From Alteromonadaceae bacterium 2753L.S.0a.02 (GTDB lineage: Bacteria; Pseudomonadota; Gammaproteobacteria; Pseudomonadales; Cellvibrionaceae), in assembly GCA_007827375.1 (NCBI GenBank), contig VISH01000002.1, positions 3,931,001 to 3,995,000 of the forward strand: a stretch of 64,000 nt of DNA, read 5' to 3'. The notes beneath the pieces were generated by a model that was not told the origin of the DNA, did not search any database, and saw only the letters and a program-made list of their open reading frames with translations. How positions within the stretch are numbered: the stretch's first letter is position 1; the number at the start of each line of letters is the position of its first letter. Of the stretch, positions 31,917-39,582 are shown piece by piece. The position numbers and the translations under genes are program-made.

Positions 31917-33682
31917 GAAACTGTAGAAAAACTCCAAAAATAAGGCCAATTTGATAAAATTGACGCATGTGATCTGGAGACCGTCATGCCCAATTTCAAA
32001 CCGGACAATTACAACCAGGATTTTCTTATAGCGCTCAACTTTCTAGAGCAAATAGAAGCGGATCCCTTCGCCATGGCGATACACCTCTTAGTGGACCGCA
32101 TGGATATGTCACGGTATTTCCAGTCTTACAAGAACGACAACGGTGGCCGACCGGCCTACAGTCCGGCGTTATTACTTAAAATTATCTTATACAGTTACAC
32201 CAAGGGCATACGTACCAGTCGGGATATTGAATGGCACTGTAAGCACAACATAATCATTCGATCCTTGGCGTGTGATCGTGCTCCCCATTACACCACCATC
32301 GCCCACTTTATCAGCAGTCACCCTGAAGGCGTAAAAGACGTATTTGAACACATCTTATTATGTTGTGAGGAAGAAGGGCTTCTGGGGCACGAGCTGATCG
32401 CCATTGACGGCTGTAAAATTTCATCGAACGCGGCCAAAGAGCATAGTGGAACCCTAAAAGAACTCGAAGCTAAGCGTGAAAAAATAGCCGCCTATATTGA
32501 TCGGTGCATAACCGAACACCAATCACTCGATGGTCGGCGCGTGGGCGAAAAAGAACGTAAAAACGAACTCGAAAAGCGCATGGATAGACTCTTAAAACAT
32601 CATGATAAGATCGATCACTTTCTAAAGAACAACGGCCCAAGGAAGGGCAAAGGCCAGCGCAACCAAGAAGTCAAAAGTAATATCACCGATAACGAGTCCG
32701 GCAAGCTTTATGGCCCGAAGGGCACGCAGCAAGGCTATAATGGCGTGGCCGCTGTCGATCAACAAAACCAGGTCATCGTAGACGCCGAGTCCTTTGGCGA
32801 AGGCAACGAAAACCACACCTTACAGCCAGTATTAGAAACCCTTAGAGAACGCTACCACCGACTGGGGATATCTGAAAATCTCTACGAAGACGGCACCGTG
32901 ATAACCGCTGATACGGGGTTTTACAGTGAGGCAAACAATGCGTATCTAAAAAGGAACAAGATAGACGCTTATACCCCCGATCCGGAATTTCGCCAGCGAG
33001 ATGAGCGATTCGATGGGCAGCATGCCAAGTATGGCAGCAAAAACCGGGTCAAGGTCAAGAAGCACCCCACGCGTTACCCAGCCAGCGCCTTCAAATTCGA
33101 CGCCAAACAGAAAACCTGCGTTTGTCCGGCGGGAAAAGAACTGCTGCTCTACCGTGAATTACACATGGAGGTGGGTAAATACCGCTTTGGGTTTGAAGGA
33201 AGGTTAACCGACTGTCGGCATTGCGCGTTAAAAAATAACTGTTTGCGAAACCCCGCCTCCCCGAATACACGTAAGGGTAAAGGGAGACAGGTTACATTTA
33301 TTCATCGAACAGCGGCTTGTCCCACAGAATGGATGAAGGCACGGGTTGATAGCAAGGAAGGAAAGCGTCGCTATGGGCAACGGATGGCGACGGTAGAACC
33401 TGTCTTCGGTAATATTACGGTACGTAAGGGCTTGGATTATTTTACCTTACGGGGAAAAACGAAGGTGGATATACAATGGAAACTGTATTGTACGGTACAT
33501 AATGTCGAAAAATTAGTGAGATATGGCAATATCGTGTAAGAAACGGCTGGTTTTCCGTAGATAAGAATAAAATACCGCTGTATACGAGAATCATGCTTAA
33601 AATTGTTTGGCAGGATCGTTAAAAATTAATTTTAATACGAACGGAGAGACTGTTTTTCTGGGTTTTGTTTTTCTACAGTCTC
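31917..33682 (+). mobile_element. IS1182-family insertion sequence
   Basis: Bounded by imperfect inverted repeats, GAAACTGTAGAAAAAC at the left and the complement of GTTTTTCTACAGTCTC at the right. It carries one transposase gene. Both flanks read CGTT or GTT, so a 3-4 bp target duplication is likely; exact ends are uncertain by one or two bases. It lies exactly in the core of attC 17. Confidence 0.85.
31986..33539 (+). CDS. IS1182-family transposase
   Basis: A 517-residue DDE transposase. The N-terminal domain (YFQSYKNDNGGRPAYSPALL, YTKGIRTSRDIEWHCKHNI) and the catalytic aspartate in ELIAIDGCKISSNA are typical for IS1182. The second aspartate is in VITADTGFYSEANN and the glutamate in RMATVEPVFGNI. 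A cysteine cluster (CVCPAGKELLL, CRHCALKNNC) lies in the insertion, as usual in this family. The gene is full length, so the element may be active. Confidence 0.93.
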   Translation: MPNFKPDNYNQDFLIALNFLEQIEADPFAMAIHLLVDRMDMSRYFQSYKNDNGGRPAYSPALLLKIILYSYTKGIRTSRDIEWHCKHNIIIRSLACDRAPHYTTIAHFISSHPEGVKDVFEHILLCCEEEGLLGHELIAIDGCKISSNAAKEHSGTLKELEAKREKIAAYIDRCITEHQSLDGRRVGEKERKNELEKRMDRLLKHHDKIDHFLKNNGPRKGKGQRNQEVKSNITDNESGKLYGPKGTQQGYNGVAAVDQQNQVIVDAESFGEGNENHTLQPVLETLRERYHRLGISENLYEDGTVITADTGFYSEANNAYLKRNKIDAYTPDPEFRQRDERFDGQHAKYGSKNRVKVKKHPTRYPASAFKFDAKQKTCVCPAGKELLLYRELHMEVGKYRFGFEGRLTDCRHCALKNNCLRNPASPNTRKGKGRQVTFIHRTAACPTEWMKARVDSKEGKRRYGQRMATVEPVFGNITVRKGLDYFTLRGKTKVDIQWKLYCTVHNVEKLVRYGNIV

Positions 33683-34004
33683 GTTATACCGCGTCGAGTA
33701 GGTTTTTATCGAGTGCGTCGTGGAAATTGAAATAGGTTTTAGCAAGCCTTTTGGTTTTTCGGTTCGCGTAGTATGTAGGTTTATTTAGCTTTAGCATGTT
33801 GCAATATCTATGGTGCTCAATATCAAGTTTGTCACAGGGTATGTGCCACCGTTGCTTGGGTATCGTCATACATAAAAGTGCCAAGAAACCTTTTGGAAAG
33901 TATTTCGGCGTTGTTCAGAGTCCGCTCTTAAAGAACATTGCCGAATTTAAGTTTGGTAGCTTTGTTTGGTTTGGAATTTTAATGGGGTTTGAGTCGTGCT
34001 GCTT
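33683..34004 (+). other. Cassette without evident plus-strand gene, family II copy b
   Basis: Adjacent homologue of 34110-34435, starting with the attC core GTTATACCGCGTCGAGTAG that both copies share. Conserved blocks: CAGGGTATGTGCCACCGTTG, AAGTGCCAAGAAACCTTT, TTTGGTAGCTTTGTTTGGTT. The only intact frame is a 66-residue one on the minus strand, listed separately. Confidence 0.65.
33684..33884 (-). CDS. Possible small minus-strand gene in family II cassette
   Basis: A 66-residue basic reading frame (TIPKQRWHIPCDKLDIEHH, then KTKRLAKTYFNFHDALDKN). The first 26 codons are conserved without indels in the neighbouring copy (TTPKQRWHIPCDELNIEDHH), including changes at third positions (TGT/TGC, GAC/GAT, CTT/CTG), which hints at coding. 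However that copy has stops further on and the third copy is broken. It may be a real small protein, or a remnant. It runs against the cassette direction and no RBS is obvious. Confidence 0.3.
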   Translation of the reverse strand: MALLCMTIPKQRWHIPCDKLDIEHHRYCNMLKLNKPTYYANRKTKRLAKTYFNFHDALDKNLLDAV

Positions 34005-34116
34005 TATAACCAGTCGGTCAACTTGACACAGCCTGCTACGCGCCTTTTTGGGGTGGCTGCGCCACTTTACCCCAAAAAGTCACTCCGCAAGCCGTGCAAG
34101 TTACCTCAGCGTTATA
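34005..34116 (+). repeat. attC site 18
   Basis: TATAACCAGTCGGTCAACTT ... AAGTTACCTCAGCGTTATAC; inner GCCTTTTTGGGGTGGC / GCCACTTTACCCCAAAAA. Nearly identical to attC 19. Confidence 0.9.
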
Positions 34117-34435
34117 CCGCGTCGAGTAGTTTTTTATCAAGTGTAGCGCGGAATGTGTAAATAGGCTTTAACGAGCATTTTGGGTTCAACGGTTCGCTTA
34201 GAGTGGAGGTTTATTTGGCTGTGGCGTGTCGAACAGGTGGTGGTCCTCAATATTCAGTTCATCGCAGGGTATGTGCCACCGTTGCTTGGGTGTCGTCACA
34301 TATGAAAGTACCAAGAAACCTTTAGTATAGCTATGTGGCTTCGTTCTGAGTCCGTTCTCAAAGAGCTTAGCCGAAATTGAATTTGGTAGCTTTGTTTGGT
34401 TGTGTATTTTTAATAGGGTTTGGGTAGTGTTGCTT
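34110..34435 (+). other. Cassette without evident gene, family II copy c
   Basis: Tandem neighbour of copy b, about three quarters identical by eye, with the conserved blocks of the family. The minus-strand frame is open only for its first half and then has several stops. Nothing else long is open. Confidence 0.65.
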
Positions 34436-34547
34436 TATAACCAGTCGGTCAACTTGACACAGCCTGCTACGCGCCTTTTTGGGGTGGCTTCGCCACTTTA
34501 CCCCAAAAAGCCACTCCGCAAGCCGTGCAAGTTACCTCAGCGTTATG
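34436..34547 (+). repeat. attC site 19
   Basis: TATAACCAGTCGGTCAACTT ... AAGTTACCTCAGCGTTATGC, almost the same as attC 18 including the central palindrome. Confidence 0.9.
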
Positions 34548-34566
34548 CATAGGTAGAAAAATATAA

Positions 34567-34938
34567 ATGACATTAAAAAAGTGGCAAATAGTTTCTGGTT
34601 TGCTTGTTGTTTTAGCTATAGAAACCTTTGTTTTTCTACATTACAAAGTAACGATTGAGCGGCACTGGGATACTATGTCCACAGAAATCGCTACAGATTT
34701 GTACTGGTATCATGACACTCTTATTAAAAACAGAGATAAACTCGATAGCTGGCAAAAGAAGTCTGTCGAAATGAGAGCCGAACTGGAATCGAACCTGGGC
34801 CTCATTGAGCGTAATATGAAGCGTGCTGGTAAAATATCTCTAGCGAGAATTGCTGTTTTTTACATTCTATCTATGATCCTAACATGCGTAATTGCTTATT
34901 TATTACGAGAAAAGTATAGAGGCGGAGAAAATACATAA
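34567..34938 (+). CDS. Cassette gene: 123-residue two-helix membrane protein
   Basis: A protein with one membrane helix near each end (IVSGLLVVLAIETFVFLHY and IAVFYILSMILTCVIAYLL) and a periplasmic alpha-helical loop of about 60 residues between them (KNRDKLDSWQKKSVEMRAEL). This hairpin topology is seen in many small membrane proteins; no function is assigned. The expected attC after it is missing: only the start ACATAACCCC is present at 34932, then unrelated DNA follows. Confidence 0.62.
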   Translation: MTLKKWQIVSGLLVVLAIETFVFLHYKVTIERHWDTMSTEIATDLYWYHDTLIKNRDKLDSWQKKSVEMRAELESNLGLIERNMKRAGKISLARIAVFYILSMILTCVIAYLLREKYRGGENT

Positions 34939-34945
34939 CCCCTAT

Positions 34946-35598
34946 ATGACCGCCCCTGTCAAAGACTAAAAATTATCTAGCGCTGCCGTTGAAGTAACGA
35001 CAGATTCTAAAAAGTGATCGTTTTTTGTCTGCAGCCACTTGCGACAATTTCACCGGCAGGCTTTTCCTTTGTAAAAAGGCCGTACCAAACACCTATTGAG
35101 CCTCTGCCCATGTTTTAAAACTGTTTATTTAAAACATGGGTGTTGATGACGGATTCGTGTGTGACGATACCGCGCCTTTTACGCTTAAATAACACTCGGT
35201 AGAGATTGAGCTCGGGTCAAGAAAAATCAGGGATGAATTTTCTTGAGGCGAGCGAAGAGCTCTATCACACTTACCTTTGCGTAAAAGTAATTAACCTCTC
35301 TATTTTTCACCAACGGACTAGAAATTTATCGGTTACCCTTGGGTCTGGCGCTTCAAAAATCGGGCTAGTTCGGTCACTTTCTTAATGGCCTACTTCCAGT
35401 TATCAATCACTCAGTCAAGGGGCAGCCAAAAACAACAACGATTGAGATGGGCGACGTGTTCTGTCTATTCAAAGCGACGTGGTTACGTCTATTCATCAGG
35501 CAAAGAACGAGTTCTATGACTCAAACCGATAACTTTGCATAGGATTTTCACGTGTACTACCACAGTTATACATTTAAGCTCAAACACGTCACCCAAAG
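34946..35598. other. Non-coding region left of the IS110 element
   Basis: About 650 bp without a gene between the truncated cassette and the IS110 transposase. It holds one striking hairpin (35107-35140) and probably the right end of the IS110-type element next to the transposase stop. The left attC of this place has been lost. IS110 boundaries cannot be set because these elements lack clear inverted repeats. Confidence 0.4.
35107..35140. repeat. Perfect 13-bp hairpin
   Basis: CCCATGTTTTAAA and its exact complement TTTAAAACATGGG enclose the 8-nt loop ACTGTTTA. No T-tract follows, so it is not a standard terminator. It may be a protein-binding palindrome or an RNA hairpin. Confidence 0.7.
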
Positions 35599-36642
35599 CT
35601 AGGTTCTAAAAAAATAATTTTCGTCGAATGCGTCGTCTCTCTTCAGCATAAAATAGATGGCTCGACCAAGTTTATGAGCCAGAATAGATAAAGCCTTTGC
35701 TTTACCGTGTTTTTTAGCCAGTTTGTCAACATAGGCTTTGGCTCTATCACTGTCACGCAGGAATAGAATGGCTGCTTCGGAAAAAGCCCATTTTAAATGA
35801 GGATTGCCAATTTTTGACCCTGAACTCCCCATTTTTTTGCCCGCCGATTCCTTGGCACACTTGACTAAGCGTGAATATGAACAAAATTGCTGTACGCTGG
35901 AGAACCGAGATATATCTTGTATCTCATAGAGAATCGTCAAGGCGAGCACGTCACCGATACCGCGCACCGTTTTTAGTTTATAAAGTAGCCGGGACTTGAA
36001 CCCGCGCGCATGCTTAATAATGTAATTGTTGAGCCGGTTTATATCGTCGTGTAGCGCATCCATAACAGCAATATCCGTTTCTACATTCAGGCGAATAGTA
36101 GGATCGTCAAAATGTTCATCTAATCCTTGTCGATTGGATTTGTGCACCAGGTTTTTCTTGATAGTGGGAAGATTGTACTGATAGTTGGTGATTTTGATAT
36201 GCGCCTGTACTTCAGATTTGATTCTGACGAGATAACTACGTCGTCGCATGAGATCGCGTACAGCCCGCATTTCAGGGGGATAGACGTAGGCGAGCGGGAA
36301 ATTTTTACCATAGATGATTCGCGCAATCTTCTCAGAATCAATTTTGTCATTCTTTGCCTTACCGCCATGGATGCACTTCATATAGAGTGCGTGACCCAGA
36401 ATGAATGCTATGTTTTCCCGAGCACAGAGGTCGGCAATCCAGTACCACGAAAAGGTGCATTCGACGCCAACAACAATATCCTCTCGGTAAGGCTTAATGA
36501 GCTTGAGAAAGGCCTTTTCACTGCTTATTATATTCCTATGAATCAATATGTTAGCGTTGGAATCAAGGATGCAGACGTACATTGTTTTGGTGTGTAGGTC
36601 GATTCCACAATAATGTTTGTGAGAATTGGTATAAAATTTCAT
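35599..36642 (-). CDS. IS110-family transposase
   Basis: A 347-residue IS110-type recombinase. The N-terminal DEDD domain has YCGIDLHTKTMYVCILD, VVGVECTFSWYWIADL and NDKIDSEKIARI. The C-terminal half has VRGIGDVLALTILYEI and the serine motif GSSGSKIGNPHLKWAF. Such enzymes use a bridge RNA from a non-coding end of the element to choose the target. The candidate 5' non-coding end is 36643 to about 36735. To the right there is only half an attC followed by a broken antitoxin gene, so insertion was followed by loss of DNA. The gene looks intact. Confidence 0.92.
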   Translation of the reverse strand: MKFYTNSHKHYCGIDLHTKTMYVCILDSNANILIHRNIISSEKAFLKLIKPYREDIVVGVECTFSWYWIADLCARENIAFILGHALYMKCIHGGKAKNDKIDSEKIARIIYGKNFPLAYVYPPEMRAVRDLMRRRSYLVRIKSEVQAHIKITNYQYNLPTIKKNLVHKSNRQGLDEHFDDPTIRLNVETDIAVMDALHDDINRLNNYIIKHARGFKSRLLYKLKTVRGIGDVLALTILYEIQDISRFSSVQQFCSYSRLVKCAKESAGKKMGSSGSKIGNPHLKWAFSEAAILFLRDSDRAKAYVDKLAKKHGKAKALSILAHKLGRAIYFMLKRDDAFDENYFFRT

Positions 36643-36734
36643 GGTGATGATCTCCTTCTTTTTAAACGCTATTTCGCGATTTCAGTTTAGAAGGTTCCTC
36701 CAAAGGTGGAATCTGGGGAGGAGGTCATCATAAG

Positions 36735-36780
36735 TATCAAGGCTCTCAAGTAGACCTCCATTACGGCTGCTTATAGCGGC
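36735..36780 (+). repeat. Half attC next to the IS110 element
   Basis: ATCAAGGCTCTCAAGTAGAC ... CGGCTGCTTATAGCGGC resembles the left half of attC 5 (AACAAGGTGCTCAAATTGAC ... CGGCGCTTGTTTTGCGG). The right half is absent; an antitoxin gene fragment follows directly. Confidence 0.5.
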
Positions 36781-36837
36781 GATGAGTATCGGTCTATCGA
36801 AGAAGAAGCAGGTATTCCGCTAAAAAGAATTTTATAA
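36781..36837 (+). pseudogene. 3' fragment of a second Tse2-antitoxin gene
   Basis: The 18 codons read DEYRSIEEEAGIPLKRIL and a stop, against EEYRSIEKEAGIPLEKLL at the end of the intact antitoxin (28056-28268). The rest of the gene and its toxin are missing. The fragment is followed by a complete attC, so it is the tail of a truncated cassette. Confidence 0.8.
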
Positions 36838-36955
36838 ATGCCTTACCAAAGCAGCCACCAAACCCACACTGCTCCGCTTGGTTTTATACATTCGCTCCGC
36901 TCATTTTTGTACAAAGCCAAGCTTCACTACGCGGGCTGCTGCTAGTGTCGTTAGA
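36838..36955 (+). repeat. attC site 21
   Basis: GCCTTACCAAAGCAGCCACC ... GGGCTGCTGCTAGTGTCGTTAG. Related to attC 13 in its inner part (GCTTGGTTTTATACATTCGC); the right core has drifted to GTCGTTAG. Confidence 0.85.
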
Positions 36956-36975
36956 GCCCATACGTAAGGATAGCT

Positions 36976-37423
36976 ATGAAATTTATTTATGTTTTGTTTT
37001 TTTTAATTTTCTTCTTCAGTTCATGCAGATTCATGCTCAAGGCAATCTGAACAGTTTTTAGAATTGGTAGCAGTTAAATTGGGTGTTGTTTCAAGCATCA
37101 AAAAATCTCCTGATAGCTACAAGGATGAAAAATGGACTTATATACATTCATTGGCGGCAGATGCATTTAAAAAAGGTAATTTTGGTAAAGAAACGTCAAG
37201 AACGGTCTCTAAGCTCCTGGCTGATAATGATTTTTCCGATAACCCAGAGGTTGAAACCAACATATTCGAGGATTATTGGTTTCTAAGTTGCAGAAATTCT
37301 AAAAAAGGTAAAAATTCCAAGGCGTTGTCAAAGATTTCGAAGCCGAAGCTTATCAAATGCTGGGATGACGTTTCCTCAAGAAAGGAATTTCAAAAATGTG
37401 TTGGTCCACTTATGTATGAATAG
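36976..37423 (+). pseudogene. Secreted-protein cassette gene with a frameshift after the signal peptide
   Basis: An ATG after AAGGATAG begins MKFIYVLFFLIFFFSS, a good signal peptide start, but that frame stops soon after. The mature protein continues in the +1 frame (VHADSCSRQSEQFLELVAVK ... KCVGPLMYE) and is open for about 125 codons. The break lies in a run of T and TTC repeats (about 36990-37025), a place prone to slippage or reading error. The mature region is Lys-rich with four cysteines. Family unknown. Confidence 0.65.
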
Positions 37424-37426
37424 CTC

Positions 37427-37550
37427 CAACAATTCGTGCCAGTCGGACAGGTTGCGTCAGTCGATTCTAACTGACATAGAATTTTGAACAGTCTCCATTT
37501 GTACTGAGCGCTACGCTAACACAAAAGGCCGCTGCACTTAGCGCTATGTT
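37427..37550 (+). repeat. Decayed attC
   Basis: Recognisable pieces are CAACAATTCGTGCCAGTCGG, AGCGCTACGCTAACACAAAA and GCGCTATGTTTC, but pairing of the arms is poor. It separates the frameshifted cassette from the HxlR gene. Confidence 0.5.
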
Positions 37551-37948
37551 TCTACGAGTTTCTTCCTTAAAGCTTTAGGGTCTTCCCTTAGCGCGGCAAT
37601 AAAATCTTTTTCAACAAGCGTCTTCTCATCATATTTTTCAGACCAATCAATAATATTGATTATTATGTTTGCCAATTCTTTTCCTTTATCGGTAAGTTTA
37701 TAAACATATTTCTTACCGTGGTTCTCATCATGGGATTTGCTAATAATTCCGTGGTTTTCCAGATGACTTAGCCTATTTGCCAGAACGCTTGTCGAGATCC
37801 CTTCTCCAGCATCCTGAAACTGACCGTAGTTTTTTCGCTCTTTAAGCATGATGTCTCTGACAATTAAAAGACTCCACTTGTCGCCAAAGACTGCTAGCCA
37901 ATACCTAATGGGGCAGCCATAAGGTTCATAATTCATACCCAACTCCAT
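37544..37948 (-). CDS. HxlR-family transcriptional regulator
   Basis: A 134-residue winged-helix regulator. Near the N-terminus it has the HxlR cysteine and motif YGCPIRYWLAVFGDKWSLLI, then VRDIMLKERKNYGQFQ, GISTSVLANRLSHLENHGII and KKYVYKLTDKGKELANII. Members sense redox state or electrophiles, often through that cysteine. It is divergent from a MAPEG gene and two matching palindromes lie between them, so it probably represses or activates both. It is one of few cassette genes with its own promoter region and reverse direction. Confidence 0.9.
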   Translation of the reverse strand: MELGMNYEPYGCPIRYWLAVFGDKWSLLIVRDIMLKERKNYGQFQDAGEGISTSVLANRLSHLENHGIISKSHDENHGKKYVYKLTDKGKELANIIINIIDWSEKYDEKTLVEKDFIAALREDPKALRKKLVET

Positions 37949-37949
37949 A

Positions 37950-38005
37950 ATACTTGCTTTTTAGAAGTATATTTCGTAATGTTTATGCTTCTAAAAAAGA
38001 AGTAT
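37950..38005. promoter_or_regulatory. Two palindromic HxlR operator candidates
   Basis: ATACTTGCTTTTTAGAAGTAT (split as ATACTT/GAAGTAT) at 37950-37970 and ATGCTTC/GAAGTAT at 37985-38005 share half-sites with 7-8 nt between them; their centres are 35 bp apart. They lie between the divergent HxlR and MAPEG genes. Confidence 0.6.
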
Positions 38006-38033
38006 AACCATTGATGCATAAAGGAGCTACTAT

Positions 38034-38492
38034 ATGGAAGCTATAATGGTAAAGCCGGAAGCACTAGTGCTTGTACTCGTTTTGGTCGTTGAATCTTTAA
38101 AAGCCCTATTGCTGGGTATGTTTACGGCTTTAAAGCGGGGCAAAATGGGTAAATTCATTAACAAGGAAGACGCAGAGTGGCTAGGTGGAGAAGTGGTATC
38201 ATTGGATGCACCAGAACCTAGCAGATTTTTCAGAGCCCAGAGAAATGCTTTAGAGAATCTGCTCCCGTTCTCCGTTTTGGCATGTTGTTTTATATTGATC
38301 GGGGGTAATGGGTTAGCGGCTACTGTATATTTTACAGCTTTCTCTCTTAGCCGATTAGCACATTGCTACGCGTATCTTACATGCAAACCTATGATGAGGC
38401 GGAACGCTTATTCAATTGGCTGGTTAGTACAGATACTTCTAGCCTTGCATGTCGCTACTATTGTGATATTGGGGCATCTCACTGTTATATGA
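38034..38492 (+). CDS. MAPEG-family membrane protein
   Basis: A 152-residue protein with four membrane helices. The signature FFRAQRNALENLLPFSVLAC matches the conserved R-x-x-N-x-x-E motif of MAPEG proteins (microsomal glutathione transferases and relatives), and SRLAHCYAYLTCKPMMRRNA is the matching third-helix region. These enzymes join glutathione to reactive lipophiles. Together with the HxlR regulator it could make a small electrophile- or drug-responsive detoxification cassette. RBS AAAGGAG precedes the ATG. Actual activity is unproven. Confidence 0.85.
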   Translation: MEAIMVKPEALVLVLVLVVESLKALLLGMFTALKRGKMGKFINKEDAEWLGGEVVSLDAPEPSRFFRAQRNALENLLPFSVLACCFILIGGNGLAATVYFTAFSLSRLAHCYAYLTCKPMMRRNAYSIGWLVQILLALHVATIVILGHLTVI

Positions 38493-38504
38493 CAAGGCCA
38501 AAAA

Positions 38505-38612
38505 ATACATAACACGGTGTACCAGTTGAAATTGTTTCCGTTGCTCCTTTTGTGTTTGGTAACACAAAAGCATCCACTCCAAAAATTCAACAGAACGCAG
38601 CATTATAACTCA
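38505..38612 (+). repeat. Decayed attC
   Basis: Starts ACATAACACGGTGTACCAGT and ends ACGCAGCATTATAAC; the middle keeps CTTTTGTGTT / AACACAAAAG. Core sites have drifted (GCATTATA for GCGTTATA). Confidence 0.6.
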
Positions 38613-38623
38613 AGAAAAATCAG

Positions 38624-38929
38624 ATGAATATTTCAGAATTAGTAGAGTTAATCAAGGAAAATCCAGGCAGGTTTTTACAGGATGACTGTATATTTCAGCT
38701 TCGAGCGTTTTTACGCGGTTTTCTTTTTGCTAAAAATACCTTAATGGATAGAGTATGCTCAGATCATAAGTTGCTCGAAGAGATCGACTCGATAATACGT
38801 AAGGAATACAGTGTATTGCCAACTGAGCGTATTTCAATCGAAGAGATACTGGATGACTTTGAGGGTAAAAATGCATTCAATAGATATTTAGAGCTATGGT
38901 CGGAAAATGTTCAATTTGTCACGCGGTAA
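38624..38929 (+). CDS. Cassette gene: 101-residue unknown protein
   Basis: A small helical soluble protein (NISELVELIKENPGRFLQDD, CIFQLRAFLRGFLFAKNTL, ISIEEILDDFEGKNAFNRY). No signal peptide and no recognised domain. A worn attC precedes it and only fragments (ACAATTCAGCCAGCAGAACC) follow it, so the cassette can probably no longer move. Confidence 0.55.
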   Translation: MNISELVELIKENPGRFLQDDCIFQLRAFLRGFLFAKNTLMDRVCSDHKLLEEIDSIIRKEYSVLPTERISIEEILDDFEGKNAFNRYLELWSENVQFVTR

Positions 38930-38986
38930 ACAATTCAGCCAGCAGAACCTCCCTTCTATTGTTAGATTTACCAGGGAATATTCAAG

Positions 38987-39535
38987 GTGTTCGCATTAAT
39001 TGTAATAGATCAACAAAAGGGAATCGACCACCCTAAACTTGGGACCAGAAATAACCCTGGTGCAGAAGCTGTAATTTTGAGCATGTTATCCTTGTGGCGC
39101 GAGATGAACTAGCCAATTTTCCACGTAAAGCATAAATCTAAACAGCGTGAATCGGTATTTTGGCCAGAGCAAGAAGGTTTTGAATTCAAGAAAGAGTTTC
39201 AACCATTGATGGGGGAAAAGGTTATTGAAAAATCTGTTCCTTGTGCGTTTGTGAACAACAGTTTGGAAAATGAATTACGAAACCTCGGAATAAATGAAGT
39301 GGTTATAGTTGGTGTTGCAACAAACAATTCCGTAGAGGCTACCGCAAGAACAGGTGGCAATCTTGGTTTTAAAGTTTATGTGGTGGAAAATGCGTGCTTT
39401 ACGTTCGCTAAGCAGGACTATTTAGGCACAGCTCGTAGTGCTGAAGAAGTTCATGCAATGTCGCTTGCAAATCTTCACGGGGAATATGCAACAGTGATAA
39501 GTAGTGAGCAATTCGTTAAAAACGTAAAAATCTAA
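38987..39535 (+). pseudogene. Isochorismatase-family hydrolase with in-frame TAG
   Basis: One frame holds the whole family: FALIVIDQQKGIDHPKLGTR with the catalytic aspartate, GTRNNPGAEA, then TAG at 39110-39112, then FHVKHKSKQRESVFWPEQ, the lysine in VIEKSVPCAF and the nucleophile region VGVATNNSVEATARTGG. The usual catalytic cysteine (T..CV..TAR) is replaced by serine, and no ATG is found at the start (the position reads ATA or GTG). The gene is therefore doubly dead as a hydrolase; the last 110 residues could still be made from an internal ATG at 39206. Confidence 0.8.
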
Positions 39536-39582
39536 CAAGCTACGTCTGCTGAGACTAACACCCACCAAATTAAGTACCGTAT

